In this document: positions 24,463 through 32,526 of the stretch, one piece after another
Layout of the letters: each line of letters starts with the position of its first letter
How positions within the stretch are numbered: position 1 is the first letter of the stretch
Source: Ramlibacter rhizophilus
GTDB taxonomy: Bacteria > Pseudomonadota > Gammaproteobacteria > Burkholderiales > Burkholderiaceae_C
Direction: 5' to 3'
DNA: 64,000 nt
NCBI RefSeq assembly: GCF_004681965.1
Contig: NZ_SMLL01000005.1
Span: forward strand, 248,001 to 312,000
Made by a program: the position numbers and the translations under genes
Notes under the pieces: model-generated
The model's input: only the letters and a program-made list of their open reading frames with translations
What the model was told of the DNA's origin: nothing
Databases searched by the model: none

Positions 24463-25919
24463 GGTGCGTCCTCCTGCGCGTAGGGCGCCAGGCGATCGGC
24501 GGCGCGTTCGGCGGACGCTTCGATCTCGACCATGCGCACCAGGTCCAGCAGGTTGAAGCGCCCGTCGTGGTGCCAGCCCGCCTCGGGCAGCGCGAGGGCG
24601 CCGAGGGCCGCGATGCGCGTGACGCCCGCGCTCGCCAGGCGTTCGGCCAGGGCGAAGAGGCGTGCCGGCGCGGCCGCCACGCCCGCCGACTGCAGCACGC
24701 CGGCATGCGGCGCCAGCGCGTCGGCGGCGGCTTCGAGCGCGTCGACCGCGACCACCTGCACGCAGCGCCAGCCGGGCGTGGGTGCGAGCGGGCGCGCCCG
24801 CGGGCTGAAGGCCACGGCCCAGGCGCCGTCGTCGGCGGCGAAGAGTTCGTCGCCCTCGCCGCCCCAGGCGCGCGCCTCGGCCGCATGCCGCCAGCCGGCA
24901 AGCGCGGCGGATTCCTCCAGCGACAGCGGGCGGCGCGCGAAGCGCTGCGCGAGCTGCGCGAGCTCGGCGGCGAGGTACTGCGCGAAGTCGCGTGGCGCGA
25001 CGGCCCCACCCCGCTCCACGTAGATCACGTGCGGCGAGTAGCAGCCCTGCTGCTCCCAGCGCACCACGTCCAGGGCCGCCGCCCGGGCCAGCGGCGGGCC
25101 GCGGTGCGCATCCAGCGCGCAGCGCGCCACCAGGGACAGCCCCAGCTTGTGCCCGTAGGGAAGAAAGCGCGTGCCGGCGGGCACCTGCTGGCGCAGCTGC
25201 GCGATGGCCGCGTCACCGCCATAGGCCAGCACCGTGTCGGCCTGCGCGTGCAGCGTGCTCGCCGGCTCCGGCTCGCCGCCCGGCCACCAGGTGACGGCCA
25301 GGGCATCGGCCAGCGGCGGATGCAGCTCGCACAGCAGCCGCGCGACGACCGACGCGAACACCGGCTCGGCGCTGGGCAGCTTGCCCACGCTCCCCGCCTT
25401 GACCAGCAGGCCGCTGGCCAGGCTCCACAGCGGCAGGCCCGGCACGTTGCCGGCCCAGTGGTGCACCAGCAGCGCCGGGCCGATGGCCCGCACGAAGCCG
25501 CCCTTGCGGGCCGGCTGGAACTCGTCCAGCACCTTGGGGTTGGCGAAGTCCTCGGCCACGAAGCGATGCAGCTGCGGCGCGCGGAAGGCCTGGAGGTAGG
25601 CGCCCAGGCCCAGGCGCACCATCTGCGGGTCGTAGCCGGTGACGCGCGGCAGCAGTTCGTCCAGCTCGCGGCGTGCCGGGTCGTCCGCGTCCAGCAGGCG
25701 CATCACCGCGCGGTCGATCAGCGCCACGATCTCCGAGACCCGCAGCGCCTGCAGCTCGCGCCGCGCGCCCTCGCGCACATGGGCCGCCAGCGCGCGCATG
25801 GCCGCGGGGTCCAGCCGGGGCACCCGCACCTGCAGCGCGCCGCCGTCGAAGGACAGCGCGTGCCACTGCGCCGCGTCCGCGAAGGCGGCGGGGAGCTGGC
25901 CGGCCTGGAACGTGGTCAC
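24459..25919 (-). CDS. LuxC-like acyl-CoA/acyl-thioester reductase
   Basis: This 486-aa member of the LuxC family belongs to the aldehyde-dehydrogenase fold and reduces an acyl thioester to an aldehyde with NADPH. The catalytic cysteine is Cys293 in EQQGCYSPHVIYVE, at nearly the same position as in Vibrio LuxC. The block HHWAGNVPGLPLWSLASGLL (153-172) is the LuxC signature. In luminous bacteria LuxC works with LuxE and LuxD to make fatty aldehyde; no luxAB or luxD is present here. The gene is coupled by 4-nt overlaps to the LuxE-like gene upstream and the ABC ATPase downstream, inside the thiamine operon. The true substrate is unknown. Confidence 0.88.
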   Translation of the reverse strand: MTTFQAGQLPAAFADAAQWHALSFDGGALQVRVPRLDPAAMRALAAHVREGARRELQALRVSEIVALIDRAVMRLLDADDPARRELDELLPRVTGYDPQMVRLGLGAYLQAFRAPQLHRFVAEDFANPKVLDEFQPARKGGFVRAIGPALLVHHWAGNVPGLPLWSLASGLLVKAGSVGKLPSAEPVFASVVARLLCELHPPLADALAVTWWPGGEPEPASTLHAQADTVLAYGGDAAIAQLRQQVPAGTRFLPYGHKLGLSLVARCALDAHRGPPLARAAALDVVRWEQQGCYSPHVIYVERGGAVAPRDFAQYLAAELAQLAQRFARRPLSLEESAALAGWRHAAEARAWGGEGDELFAADDGAWAVAFSPRARPLAPTPGWRCVQVVAVDALEAAADALAPHAGVLQSAGVAAAPARLFALAERLASAGVTRIAALGALALPEAGWHHDGRFNLLDLVRMVEIEASAERAADRLAPYAQEDAP

Positions 25920-27013
25920 GCCGAGGCCCCCTGCAGGAATTCCTCGGCCGCGAGCGAGCAGCCCTGGGCCTGCGCGCCCTGGGCGCGGCCCAGGAGCAGG
26001 AAGCCGCCGTCCTGCTGCACGCCCACGTCTTCGGTGAGGAGGGTGGTGCTGCTGTTGAAGCTGGCGAGGTCGCAGTGCACGAGCAGGCCCCGCTCACCGG
26101 CCGGCAGCTCGCGGCCCGTGAGCGGGTCCACCACGCGCGAGCGGACCCAGTGCGGGCCGCGCTTGACCGAGGGCACCGCGGCATTGCCCGCGTCGTAGAA
26201 CTGCGAGCTGAGCTCGGTCATGCCGTACATGTTGATGCAGCGCTCGCGCGGCACGCCCAGCGCCGCGGAGAGGCTGCCGTAGAAGTCCTCCAGCGGCAGC
26301 TCGCGCGACTGGCCCTTGTAGCCGCCGGTGTCCAGCAGGCGGCTTCCGGGCGGCAGGCGCAGCGCTTCGCCGCGCGCCGCGAGCGCATCCATCAGGTGCA
26401 CGAAGCTGAAGCTCGCACCCAGCACCGCGACCGGGTCGCCGGCCTGCTGCGCCTGGCGCAGCCAGGCCAGGAGGCGCTCCCGGTCCATGCCCGTGTCCGC
26501 GCCCACGAACCAGCCGCTGCCCGCGGCGCCGAACTCGCGCACCGCCTGGGCCAGGTAGCGTGCCAGCGAGGAGTTGCGCAATTCGTCCTCGGGCGGAAAC
26601 AGGATGGCCATGGGCAGGCGCGCCGTGCCCTGCATGACGTGCCGCGCGAAGCCGCCACGCATGGACGCGTCCCAGACGGCGATGCGCGGATGCCAGTGGC
26701 GCCCGCGCAGCTCGGGCCGCGTGGTGCCGCTGGTCATGAACACGCGCTCGCAGGCGGCCGTGGGCTCGCAGCTGAGGGTGGCGTCCTTGAAGGCGCTGAT
26801 CGGCACCGCCGGGATGTCGCGCCAGCCGCGCACGCGCCGGGGCGTGATGCCGCGGCGCTGGCAGAAGCGCCGCAAGGGCTCGTTGTGCGCGTACTGGTGC
26901 GCAAAGAGCTCGAGCGCCAGGGCGTCGAAGCCGGCCTCGTCGCAGCCGTCCTGCGCGATGAAGCCGAGCAGCTTCGCGATGAGGGCTTCGGTGGCGGGCA
27001 TCAAGGGGCTCAT
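25916..27013 (-). CDS. LuxE-like acyl-protein synthetase
   Basis: This 365-aa protein of the acyl-protein synthetase (LuxE) family activates a carboxylic acid as acyl-AMP and transfers it to its own cysteine before handing it to LuxC. The nucleotide motif MTSGTTRPELRG (Thr94-Thr98 region), YGMTELSSQFYD and the C-terminal cysteine Cys352 in QGCSLAAEE, near the usual LuxE acyl-acceptor position, are all present. It overlaps thiD and the LuxC-like gene by 4 nt each. The pair is therefore complete for reduction of an acid to an aldehyde, here under thiamine control. Confidence 0.88.
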   Translation of the reverse strand: MSPLMPATEALIAKLLGFIAQDGCDEAGFDALALELFAHQYAHNEPLRRFCQRRGITPRRVRGWRDIPAVPISAFKDATLSCEPTAACERVFMTSGTTRPELRGRHWHPRIAVWDASMRGGFARHVMQGTARLPMAILFPPEDELRNSSLARYLAQAVREFGAAGSGWFVGADTGMDRERLLAWLRQAQQAGDPVAVLGASFSFVHLMDALAARGEALRLPPGSRLLDTGGYKGQSRELPLEDFYGSLSAALGVPRERCINMYGMTELSSQFYDAGNAAVPSVKRGPHWVRSRVVDPLTGRELPAGERGLLVHCDLASFNSSTTLLTEDVGVQQDGGFLLLGRAQGAQAQGCSLAAEEFLQGASA

Positions 27014-27864
27014 GGCCGTCCCTGCAGGACGCGCGGCTGCCAGCCGTGGTTGAGCGGTCCGCTGCCGGCGCCGGTGCGCACGGCGGCGCCGGCCTGCAAG
27101 GCGCCGCGCACGTAGTCGCGCGCGCGTTCGACGGCCAGCGGCAAGGGCTGGCCCAGGGCCAGCTCGCAGGCGATGGCGCTGGAGAGCGTGCAGCCGGTGC
27201 CGTGGGTATTGGGCGTGTCGATGCGGGCCGAGCGCATCACGAGCGGCGCCTCGCCGGCTTGCAGCAGCAGGTCGCAGACGGTGTCGCCCGGCAGGTGGCC
27301 GCCCTTGAGCAGCACCGCGCGGGCGCCGCGCGCGAGGAGTTCTTCGGCGGCTTCGTGCATATCGGCTTCGCTGCGCAGGGCGCGGCCGACCAGCAGCGCG
27401 GCTTCGTCCAGGTTGGGCGTGACGAGGCGGGCGCGCGGGAACAGCTCGCGCACCAGCACCGCGACGGCTTCCTCGTCGATCAGGCGCGCACCGCTGGTGG
27501 CGACCATGACGGGGTCGAGCACCACGCAGGACAGGGCATGCCGGTCGATGGCGGCGGCCACGGCGCGCACGGTCTCGGCCGCGCCCAGCATGCCGACCTT
27601 GACCGCATCGACGCCGATGTCCTCCACCACCGCGTCGATCTGCGCGTGCAGCATCTCGGTGGGCACGACGTGGATGCCGCGCACGCCCAGCGTGTTCTGC
27701 GCCGTGAGCGCGGTGATGGCCGTCATGCCGTAGCAGCCCAGGGCGGCCATGGTCTTGAGGTCGGCCTGGATGCCCGCGCCGCCGCCGCTGTCGGAGCCGG
27801 CGATGGAGAGCACGCGCGGATAGCGCAGCGCGGGCGCGGCGGCGGGGGATGCGGCGAGGTTCAA
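27010..27864 (-). CDS. thiD: Hydroxymethylpyrimidine (phosphate) kinase ThiD
   Basis: This 284-aa ribokinase-like enzyme phosphorylates HMP and HMP-phosphate. Motifs are SIAGSDSGGGAGIQADLKTM, CYGMTAITALTAQNT, LDPVMVATSGARL and the anion-hole block NTHGTGCTLSSA. The start is TTG at 27864: it has GAAGGAG (27870-27876) 5 nt upstream, and the 284-aa length suits the family. An upstream GTG at 27930 gives an unlikely extension into the leader. It is the first gene of the operon behind the TPP riboswitch. Confidence 0.95.
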   Translation of the reverse strand: MNLAASPAAAPALRYPRVLSIAGSDSGGGAGIQADLKTMAALGCYGMTAITALTAQNTLGVRGIHVVPTEMLHAQIDAVVEDIGVDAVKVGMLGAAETVRAVAAAIDRHALSCVVLDPVMVATSGARLIDEEAVAVLVRELFPRARLVTPNLDEAALLVGRALRSEADMHEAAEELLARGARAVLLKGGHLPGDTVCDLLLQAGEAPLVMRSARIDTPNTHGTGCTLSSAIACELALGQPLPLAVERARDYVRGALQAGAAVRTGAGSGPLNHGWQPRVLQGRP

Positions 27865-27869
27865 GCGTT

Positions 27870-27904
27870 CTCCTTCATGGCGGCCATGTGGTGCCCCGAA
27901 GGAG
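27870..27904 (-). promoter_or_regulatory. Ribosome-binding site of thiD with complementary anti-SD upstream
   Basis: On the minus strand CTCCTTC (27898-27904) is perfectly complementary to the thiD Shine-Dalgarno GAAGGAG (27870-27876), with 21 nt between. The pairing would hide the ribosome site. It lies between the riboswitch and the start codon, so it is a natural expression platform for translational control. Confidence 0.5.
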
Positions 27905-27956
27905 TGACCTGCGACCGGCACGCATCCCACGAAGGGAGGGGCCGGTGAGGCGGGCT

Positions 27957-28031
27957 CTTCTTACGCCGGTATGAACCGGATCAAGTTCGCGGGTCTGGAT
28001 CTCAGCACGACAGCGTGCACCCCGGAGCGGG
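27957..28031 (-). ncRNA. TPP riboswitch (THI element)
   Basis: Read on the minus strand, the region carries the conserved aptamer blocks in order: CCGGGGTGC, GCTGAGAT, ACCCGCGAACTTGATC and CGGTTCATACCGGCGTAAGA. This is the thiamine pyrophosphate aptamer, which represses downstream genes when TPP is bound. It sits about 90 nt before the thiD TTG start and is the only control element seen for the 11-gene operon ending at 18013. Confidence 0.95.
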
Positions 28032-28084
28032 GCCGATTCTCGCACAGGCGTCCGTGGCCACGAAGCGCGGCAGGCAATCCCCCC

Positions 28085-28864
28085 TCAGGCCCCCTGCCCC
28101 AGGAACAGCGTGAGCGCGCCGTCGATCATGAGCGTGGTGCCGTGCACGTAGCGCGCCTTGGGCGAGGCCAGGAAGACCACGGCCTCGGCGATCTCTTCGG
28201 GCCGGCCCGCGCGCTTCATGGGGATGGACTGCACCTGGCGCTCGCGCGCCTGCGGATCGTCCAGCGCCTCCTGGTTCATGGGCGTGAGGATCATGCCCGG
28301 CGCGACGTTGTTGACGTTGATGTCCTTCTGCGCCAGCTCCAGCGCGAGCGTGCGCGTGAGGTTGCGCAGGCCTCCCTTGGACACGTCATACGCCGAGCCG
28401 CCGGCGCGCGGCACCTCCTGGTGCACGCTGGTGATGTTCACGATGCTGCCGTGCCGGCCGCTGCCCTCGATGCGGCGGATGAACTGCTGGCAGCAGAAGA
28501 AGGGGCCGTAGAGGTTGGTGCGCAGGGTGCGGTCCCAGTCCTCGATGCGCATGTCCTTCACGTTGGCGCTCACGCTGTCGATGCCGGCGTTGTTCACCAG
28601 GATGGTGGGCGTGCCCAGCTCGCGCACCGCCCGCTCGAAGAGCTGCTCCACCGACTGCGGATCGCGCACGTCCAGTCGCACTTCCAGCGCCCGCCGGCCG
28701 TGGCCGCGCACGGCTTCGGCGGTGCGGCCGGCGCCTTCCCGGTCGCCGAACCAGGTGACCACGACGTCCGCGCCTTCGCGCGCCAGCGCGATGGCGCTGG
28801 CCTGGCCGATGCCGGAGTCCGAGCCGGTGACGATGGCAATGTCGCCTTGCAGCAGAGCACTCAT
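28085..28864 (-). CDS. SDR family oxidoreductase
   Basis: This 259-aa classical short-chain dehydrogenase, close to glucose 1-dehydrogenase-type sequences, has cofactor loop TGSDSGIGQASA, VNNAGIDS, and catalytic Ser/YDVSKGGLRN (SAYDVSK). C-terminal VHGTTLMIDGALTLFLGQ is typical. It is divergent from the DapA-family gene, with a strong inverted repeat between them. The substrate is unknown; a link to the sugar-acid or keto-acid lyase across the divergent promoter is plausible. Confidence 0.9.
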   Translation of the reverse strand: MSALLQGDIAIVTGSDSGIGQASAIALAREGADVVVTWFGDREGAGRTAEAVRGHGRRALEVRLDVRDPQSVEQLFERAVRELGTPTILVNNAGIDSVSANVKDMRIEDWDRTLRTNLYGPFFCCQQFIRRIEGSGRHGSIVNITSVHQEVPRAGGSAYDVSKGGLRNLTRTLALELAQKDINVNNVAPGMILTPMNQEALDDPQARERQVQSIPMKRAGRPEEIAEAVVFLASPKARYVHGTTLMIDGALTLFLGQGA

Positions 28865-28951
28865 GCGTTCGTCCTTTCCTTGCCACGCAACGGGGCAATC
28901 GACGTGCCCGAGCCGATGCCGCCGGCCAGCTCATCGCGGGTTTGACCCTAT

Positions 28952-28985
28952 TTGTTCAATTTCGATCGCGCTCAGAATTGAACAA
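28952..28985. promoter_or_regulatory. Strong inverted repeat in a divergent promoter region
   Basis: Perfect 10-bp arms TTGTTCAATT (28952-28961) and AATTGAACAA (28976-28985) are separated by 14 nt. The arms are AT-rich in a GC-rich genome and lie between the SDR and DapA-like genes. The likely binder is the TetR-family protein encoded at the end of the same plus-strand set (31067), but this is inference. Confidence 0.55.
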
Positions 28986-29044
28986 TGCAAGCCACTGGGG
29001 CTTCGCGACACGGCCTGCGGCCACATCGAGAAAAGGATTACCAA

Positions 29045-30037
29045 ATGCGATCACTGGGTGACGTCTGCTATGCGGCGGTGCTGCTGCCGTTCACGCCCGA
29101 CCTGAAGGTCGACGAGTACGCCTTCCGGCACTACCTGCGCTATTTCCTGGGCGATCCGCGCTTCGTCGCGCGCGGCGGCCTGTGCATCAACCCCGAGGCG
29201 GGCGAGATCTTCTATCTCACCCGCGCAGAGAAGCGCCGCGTGCTGGAGATCGCCATGGAGGAGGTGGGCGGCAAGGTGCCCGTCATCGCCGGCACCTGGG
29301 CCCTGACCACCGACGAGGTCGTGGACACGGCCCGCGACGCCAAGGCGCTGGGCGTCGACGGCATCTTCGTCACGCCGCCCGGTGGCGCGCAGGACATCAC
29401 CTCCTGCTGGGACGCCGACAACTACCCCGAAGTCTGGTCCGACCAGATCAAGGCCCAGGACCGCGCGGTGGACCTGCCCATCATCACGCACCCGGTCTCC
29501 GGCTCGGCCGCGCCCTTCACCCCGGGCCTGCCGGTCGCGGCGACGGTGGCCATCTGCAAGGAAATCCCGAACATCGTCGGCTGGAAGATGACCTACGGCT
29601 ACGACGGCTACCGCATCGTCGGCAAGGCGCTGCGCCAGCTGCCGCGCCGCGTCTCGGTGATGGCCGCCCTCGCCTCGCGCTTCCACGAGTACCGCGCCAC
29701 CGACCTGTTCGACGGCACGCTCAGCGGCTTCTGGAACTACGGCATGGAATCCATGCTGGACCACCTGGACGCCTGGGACCGGCGCGACATCGACGCCGCC
29801 TGCGCCGTCTGGCAGGGCGGACTGTCGCAGCTGCACGAGTACGTGGCCGACATGGGCCGCCTGCACGTGCGCTACAAGGTGGCCGCCTGGCTGCGCGGGC
29901 ACATTCCCAACCCCTTCATGCGTCCCCCGATGCCGGCGCCGCGGCAGATCGAGATCGACACGATCTATGGCCTGCTCAAGGCGGCCGGGCTGTCGGTGAT
30001 CGACCAGAAGGAAACGGCGCTCGGCGTGCGCCGATGA
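29045..30037 (+). CDS. Dihydrodipicolinate synthase/N-acetylneuraminate lyase-family protein
   Basis: This 330-aa TIM-barrel class I lyase of the DapA superfamily has the Schiff-base lysine in GWKMTYGYDGY (about residue 182) and the N-terminal CYAAVLLPFTPDLKVDEYAF and GGLCINPEAGEIFYLT blocks. The GxxGE motif is altered (NPEAGE), as in catabolic DapA-like aldolases and hydratases rather than true DapA. It probably cleaves or dehydrates a 2-keto sugar acid or similar compound. The ATG at 29045 follows AAGGA. A Bug protein gene follows after 26 bp. Confidence 0.87.
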   Translation: MRSLGDVCYAAVLLPFTPDLKVDEYAFRHYLRYFLGDPRFVARGGLCINPEAGEIFYLTRAEKRRVLEIAMEEVGGKVPVIAGTWALTTDEVVDTARDAKALGVDGIFVTPPGGAQDITSCWDADNYPEVWSDQIKAQDRAVDLPIITHPVSGSAAPFTPGLPVAATVAICKEIPNIVGWKMTYGYDGYRIVGKALRQLPRRVSVMAALASRFHEYRATDLFDGTLSGFWNYGMESMLDHLDAWDRRDIDAACAVWQGGLSQLHEYVADMGRLHVRYKVAAWLRGHIPNPFMRPPMPAPRQIEIDTIYGLLKAAGLSVIDQKETALGVRR

Positions 30038-30063
30038 CCCCCCGTACACAACAGGAGACAAGC

Positions 30064-31023
30064 ATGCATTCCCCTTCCAGGCTTTCCCGCCGGGCCCTCG
30101 TGGCCGCCACCCTGCTGGGCTTGCTCGTCGCATCCGCGTCGGCGCAGGACTATCCGCAGCGGCCGGTCTCGATCGTCGTCACCCTGCCGCCGGGCTCGAC
30201 GGTGGACGTGCTGGCCCGCGCGTTCGGGCAGCAGCTGTCGCAGCGGCTGAAGCAGTCCGTCGTCGTGGAGAACAAGCCGGGCGCCGGCCTGATGCTCGGA
30301 ATGCAGAACGTCGCAGCGGCGCCGGCCGACGGCCACATGCTGGCCTTCACGCCGGTCACGCCGCTGACCATCCAGCCGCACCGCACCAAGACGAGCTACG
30401 CGATGGACTCCTTCGTGCCGCTGTGCCAGACCTTCGAGAACGTGTTCTTCCTGGCGGTGCCGTCCTCCTCGCCCCACACCAGCGCCAAGGGCGTGCTGGA
30501 GCACCTGAAGGCGCAGCCGGGCAAGCTGCGCTACGGGCACTCCGGCACCGGCTCCGCGCCGCACCTGATGGCCGAGGAGATGTGGCGCAGCCTGGGCGTG
30601 TCCGCTACCGACGTGCCCTACCGGGGCGAGACCGCCTTCGGCCCGGACCTGATGGCCGGCGTGCTGGACGCCGGCATGGTCACCACGTCCATGCTGCAGC
30701 AGCTGAAGTTCCGGCCGCTGGCGGTGTTCGCGCCGGAGCGCTCCAAGGCCTTCCCGGACGTGCCCACCACGGCCGAACTCGGTGCGAAGGTGCTGCCCTC
30801 GGCCTACGGCGGGCTGTTCGTGCGCGCCGGAACTGCGCCCGAGGTGGTCAGCCGGCTGGAGGGCTTGTGCAAGGACATCGTCGCCACGCCCGCCTACCAG
30901 AAGCAGGCCGAGACGCTGCAGCAGAACGCCACCTACCTGGACCGCGACGCCTTCGCCCGCCGGCTCACCGACGACGCGCAGGCCAAGGGCAAGCTGCTGT
31001 CGCAGCTCAAGCTGCGTGACTGA
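30064..31023 (+). CDS. Bug-family periplasmic solute-binding protein
   Basis: This 319-aa exported protein has a signal peptide ending SASAQ, then YPQRPVSIVVTLPPGSTVDV, VENKPGAGLMLG, DVPYRGETAFGPDL and VPTTAELG. The canonical PPGGS loop is PPGS here. AGGAG precedes the ATG at 30064. It follows the DapA-like gene and precedes the TetR gene, suggesting uptake of the lyase substrate. Confidence 0.92.
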   Translation: MHSPSRLSRRALVAATLLGLLVASASAQDYPQRPVSIVVTLPPGSTVDVLARAFGQQLSQRLKQSVVVENKPGAGLMLGMQNVAAAPADGHMLAFTPVTPLTIQPHRTKTSYAMDSFVPLCQTFENVFFLAVPSSSPHTSAKGVLEHLKAQPGKLRYGHSGTGSAPHLMAEEMWRSLGVSATDVPYRGETAFGPDLMAGVLDAGMVTTSMLQQLKFRPLAVFAPERSKAFPDVPTTAELGAKVLPSAYGGLFVRAGTAPEVVSRLEGLCKDIVATPAYQKQAETLQQNATYLDRDAFARRLTDDAQAKGKLLSQLKLRD

Positions 31024-31066
31024 ACCGCTGGGCTTGCGCCTCTCGGCTGCGATTACAGTTGCCGGC

Positions 31067-31729
31067 GTGAGGCCCACGAACGACTCCGCCGCCAGCCCGG
31101 AAGCGCAGCCCGAGAAGCTCGGGCTGCGCGAGCGGAACAAGCGCGACAAGCTCCATCGCATCCGCGAGGCGGCGCTGCACCTCTTCGAAACCAAGGGCTT
31201 CGACGCGACCACCACCCGCGAAATCGCCGAGCGCGCCGACGTGGGGATCGGCACCGTCTTCGAATACGCGGACGACAAGCGCGACCTGCTGTTCCTCGTT
31301 TTCAACGACGACCTCGACCGGCTGGTGGACGCGGCCTTCGCCAAGGTGGACGGGCGCAAGGCGCTGTCCCAGCAGGTCTACGCCGTCTTCGCGCGCTTCT
31401 ATGAGACCTTCCACCCCCGCGCCACGCTCGCGCGCCTCCTCTTGCGCGAGCTGGTGTTCTTCTCGCAGGGCAAGCAGGCCGGCCAGTTCATGGCCAACCG
31501 CGAGCGCATCCTCGCCGGGCTGGAGGCCATCGCCGCGCAGGCCCGCGAGCGCGGGCGTCTGCCGGCCGGCGAAGACCCGGCGGAAGTGGCCAAGGTGTTC
31601 TTCTTCCTCTATTCCGGCGAGGTGCGCCTGTGGCTCAGCGCCCCCGAGCCGCAGCTCAAGGCGGGGCTGGGCAGCCTGCAGCGCACCTTCGCCCTCTTCG
31701 GGCGCGGGCTGGGCGAGCGGGTGGACTGA
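31067..31729 (+). CDS. TetR-family transcriptional regulator
   Basis: This 220-aa regulator has an N-terminal helix-turn-helix (RIREAALHLFETKGFDATTTREIAERADVGIGTVFEYADDK) and an all-helical ligand domain. The GTG at 31067 is chosen because it starts just before the conserved DNA-binding region and 43 nt after the Bug stop. It probably controls the SDR / DapA-like / Bug set through the inverted repeat at 28952-28985. Confidence 0.9.
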   Translation: MRPTNDSAASPEAQPEKLGLRERNKRDKLHRIREAALHLFETKGFDATTTREIAERADVGIGTVFEYADDKRDLLFLVFNDDLDRLVDAAFAKVDGRKALSQQVYAVFARFYETFHPRATLARLLLRELVFFSQGKQAGQFMANRERILAGLEAIAAQARERGRLPAGEDPAEVAKVFFFLYSGEVRLWLSAPEPQLKAGLGSLQRTFALFGRGLGERVD

Positions 31730-31768
31730 GAAGCCGGGGCCGGCAACCGGCCTGCCTTCGCGCACCAA

Positions 31769-32242
31769 TCAGAGCTCGGTCTCAGGCTGCACGCGGCGGT
31801 AGCGCACCTGGTGCTTTCCCACGTGGTCCGTGCCCAGGAACTCGTTGCGCGTCTCGAAGCGGACCTGGAAGGTCGCGAAGGGCAGGTTCAGGCGCGAAGG
31901 CGGACGGCCGCTCATGAGGGTGTACTTGCGCTTGAGGTTGGTGCCGTCATAGAACCAGCTGCCACCGTGGTCCAGCTGCGTCACCCGGCCGTCCTGCTCG
32001 GTGATGCGCACGCGCTCGGTGAAGGCGCCGTCGGGGTCCAGCCGCAGCAGGCGCCGCGTGTGGACGCCCTCGCGCGTCTGCTCGCGCAGCCAGGTGCCGA
32101 ACAGCTTCTGCTGGACATCCTGCTGGCCGGCCGTGAGCAGGTGCGTGGCCGCCGGGGCGCCCGGATGCCCGTCACCCGCCGCCAGCGCGATGGCCCCCAG
32201 GGACAGCAGGACGACGGCGGCGACGCGGAGCATGCGACGCAT
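31769..32242 (-). CDS. Exported protein of unknown function
   Basis: This 157-aa protein with an N-terminal signal peptide (RMLRVAAVVLLSLGAIALAAG) is predicted to be periplasmic. The mature part contains LFGTWLREQTREG, LDPDGAFTERVRITEQDG and GGSWFYDGTNLKRKYTLM, which reads like a lipocalin-like or DUF-type beta-strand protein (LFGTW... GSWFYDG). I do not recognise a family with certainty. The start at 32242 (ATG) is preferred; an upstream TTG is unlikely. Confidence 0.7.
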   Translation of the reverse strand: MRRMLRVAAVVLLSLGAIALAAGDGHPGAPAATHLLTAGQQDVQQKLFGTWLREQTREGVHTRRLLRLDPDGAFTERVRITEQDGRVTQLDHGGSWFYDGTNLKRKYTLMSGRPPSRLNLPFATFQVRFETRNEFLGTDHVGKHQVRYRRVQPETEL

Positions 32243-32281
32243 CTTCACCGACCGCACGCCGCACGACAAGCGCGGCGCGGC

Positions 32282-32518
32282 TCAGGGCGTGGGGACCGGC
32301 GCGAAGCGCGGCCGCACGACCCCATCCACCTCGATGCTTTCGAAGAACATGGCATGCGGCCGCACCCACAGGCCCTGCTCGCCATAGAGCGCGCGGTACA
32401 GCACCAGGGGCTCCAGGCTTTCGCTGTGCCGCACGACGCCGAGCACCTCGTACTCGCCGCCCTTGTAGTGGCGATAGCGGCCGGGGGCCGTGGGGGGAAG
32501 CGGTGGCAGGTCGGACAT
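32282..32518 (-). CDS. DUF1653 domain protein
   Basis: This 78-aa protein carries the DUF1653 pattern GRYRHYKGGEYEVLGVVRHS, LVLYRALYGEQGLWVRP and FFESIEVDG. This small beta-rich domain of unknown function occurs alone in many bacteria. It begins 8 nt downstream of the TfoX-like gene's stop, so the two are likely co-transcribed. Confidence 0.9.
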   Translation of the reverse strand: MSDLPPLPPTAPGRYRHYKGGEYEVLGVVRHSESLEPLVLYRALYGEQGLWVRPHAMFFESIEVDGVVRPRFAPVPTP

Positions 32519-32526
32519 GGTGCAGG

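Noticed and set aside
24459..27013. A bioluminescence (lux) operon
   Set aside because: Only LuxC- and LuxE-like genes are present; luciferase luxA/luxB and thioesterase luxD are absent, and the genes are embedded in a thiamine operon.
27865..27930. Upstream GTG (27930) as the thiD start
   Set aside because: It gives an N-terminal extension not seen in ThiD and has no ribosome site, whereas the TTG at 27864 has a perfect one.
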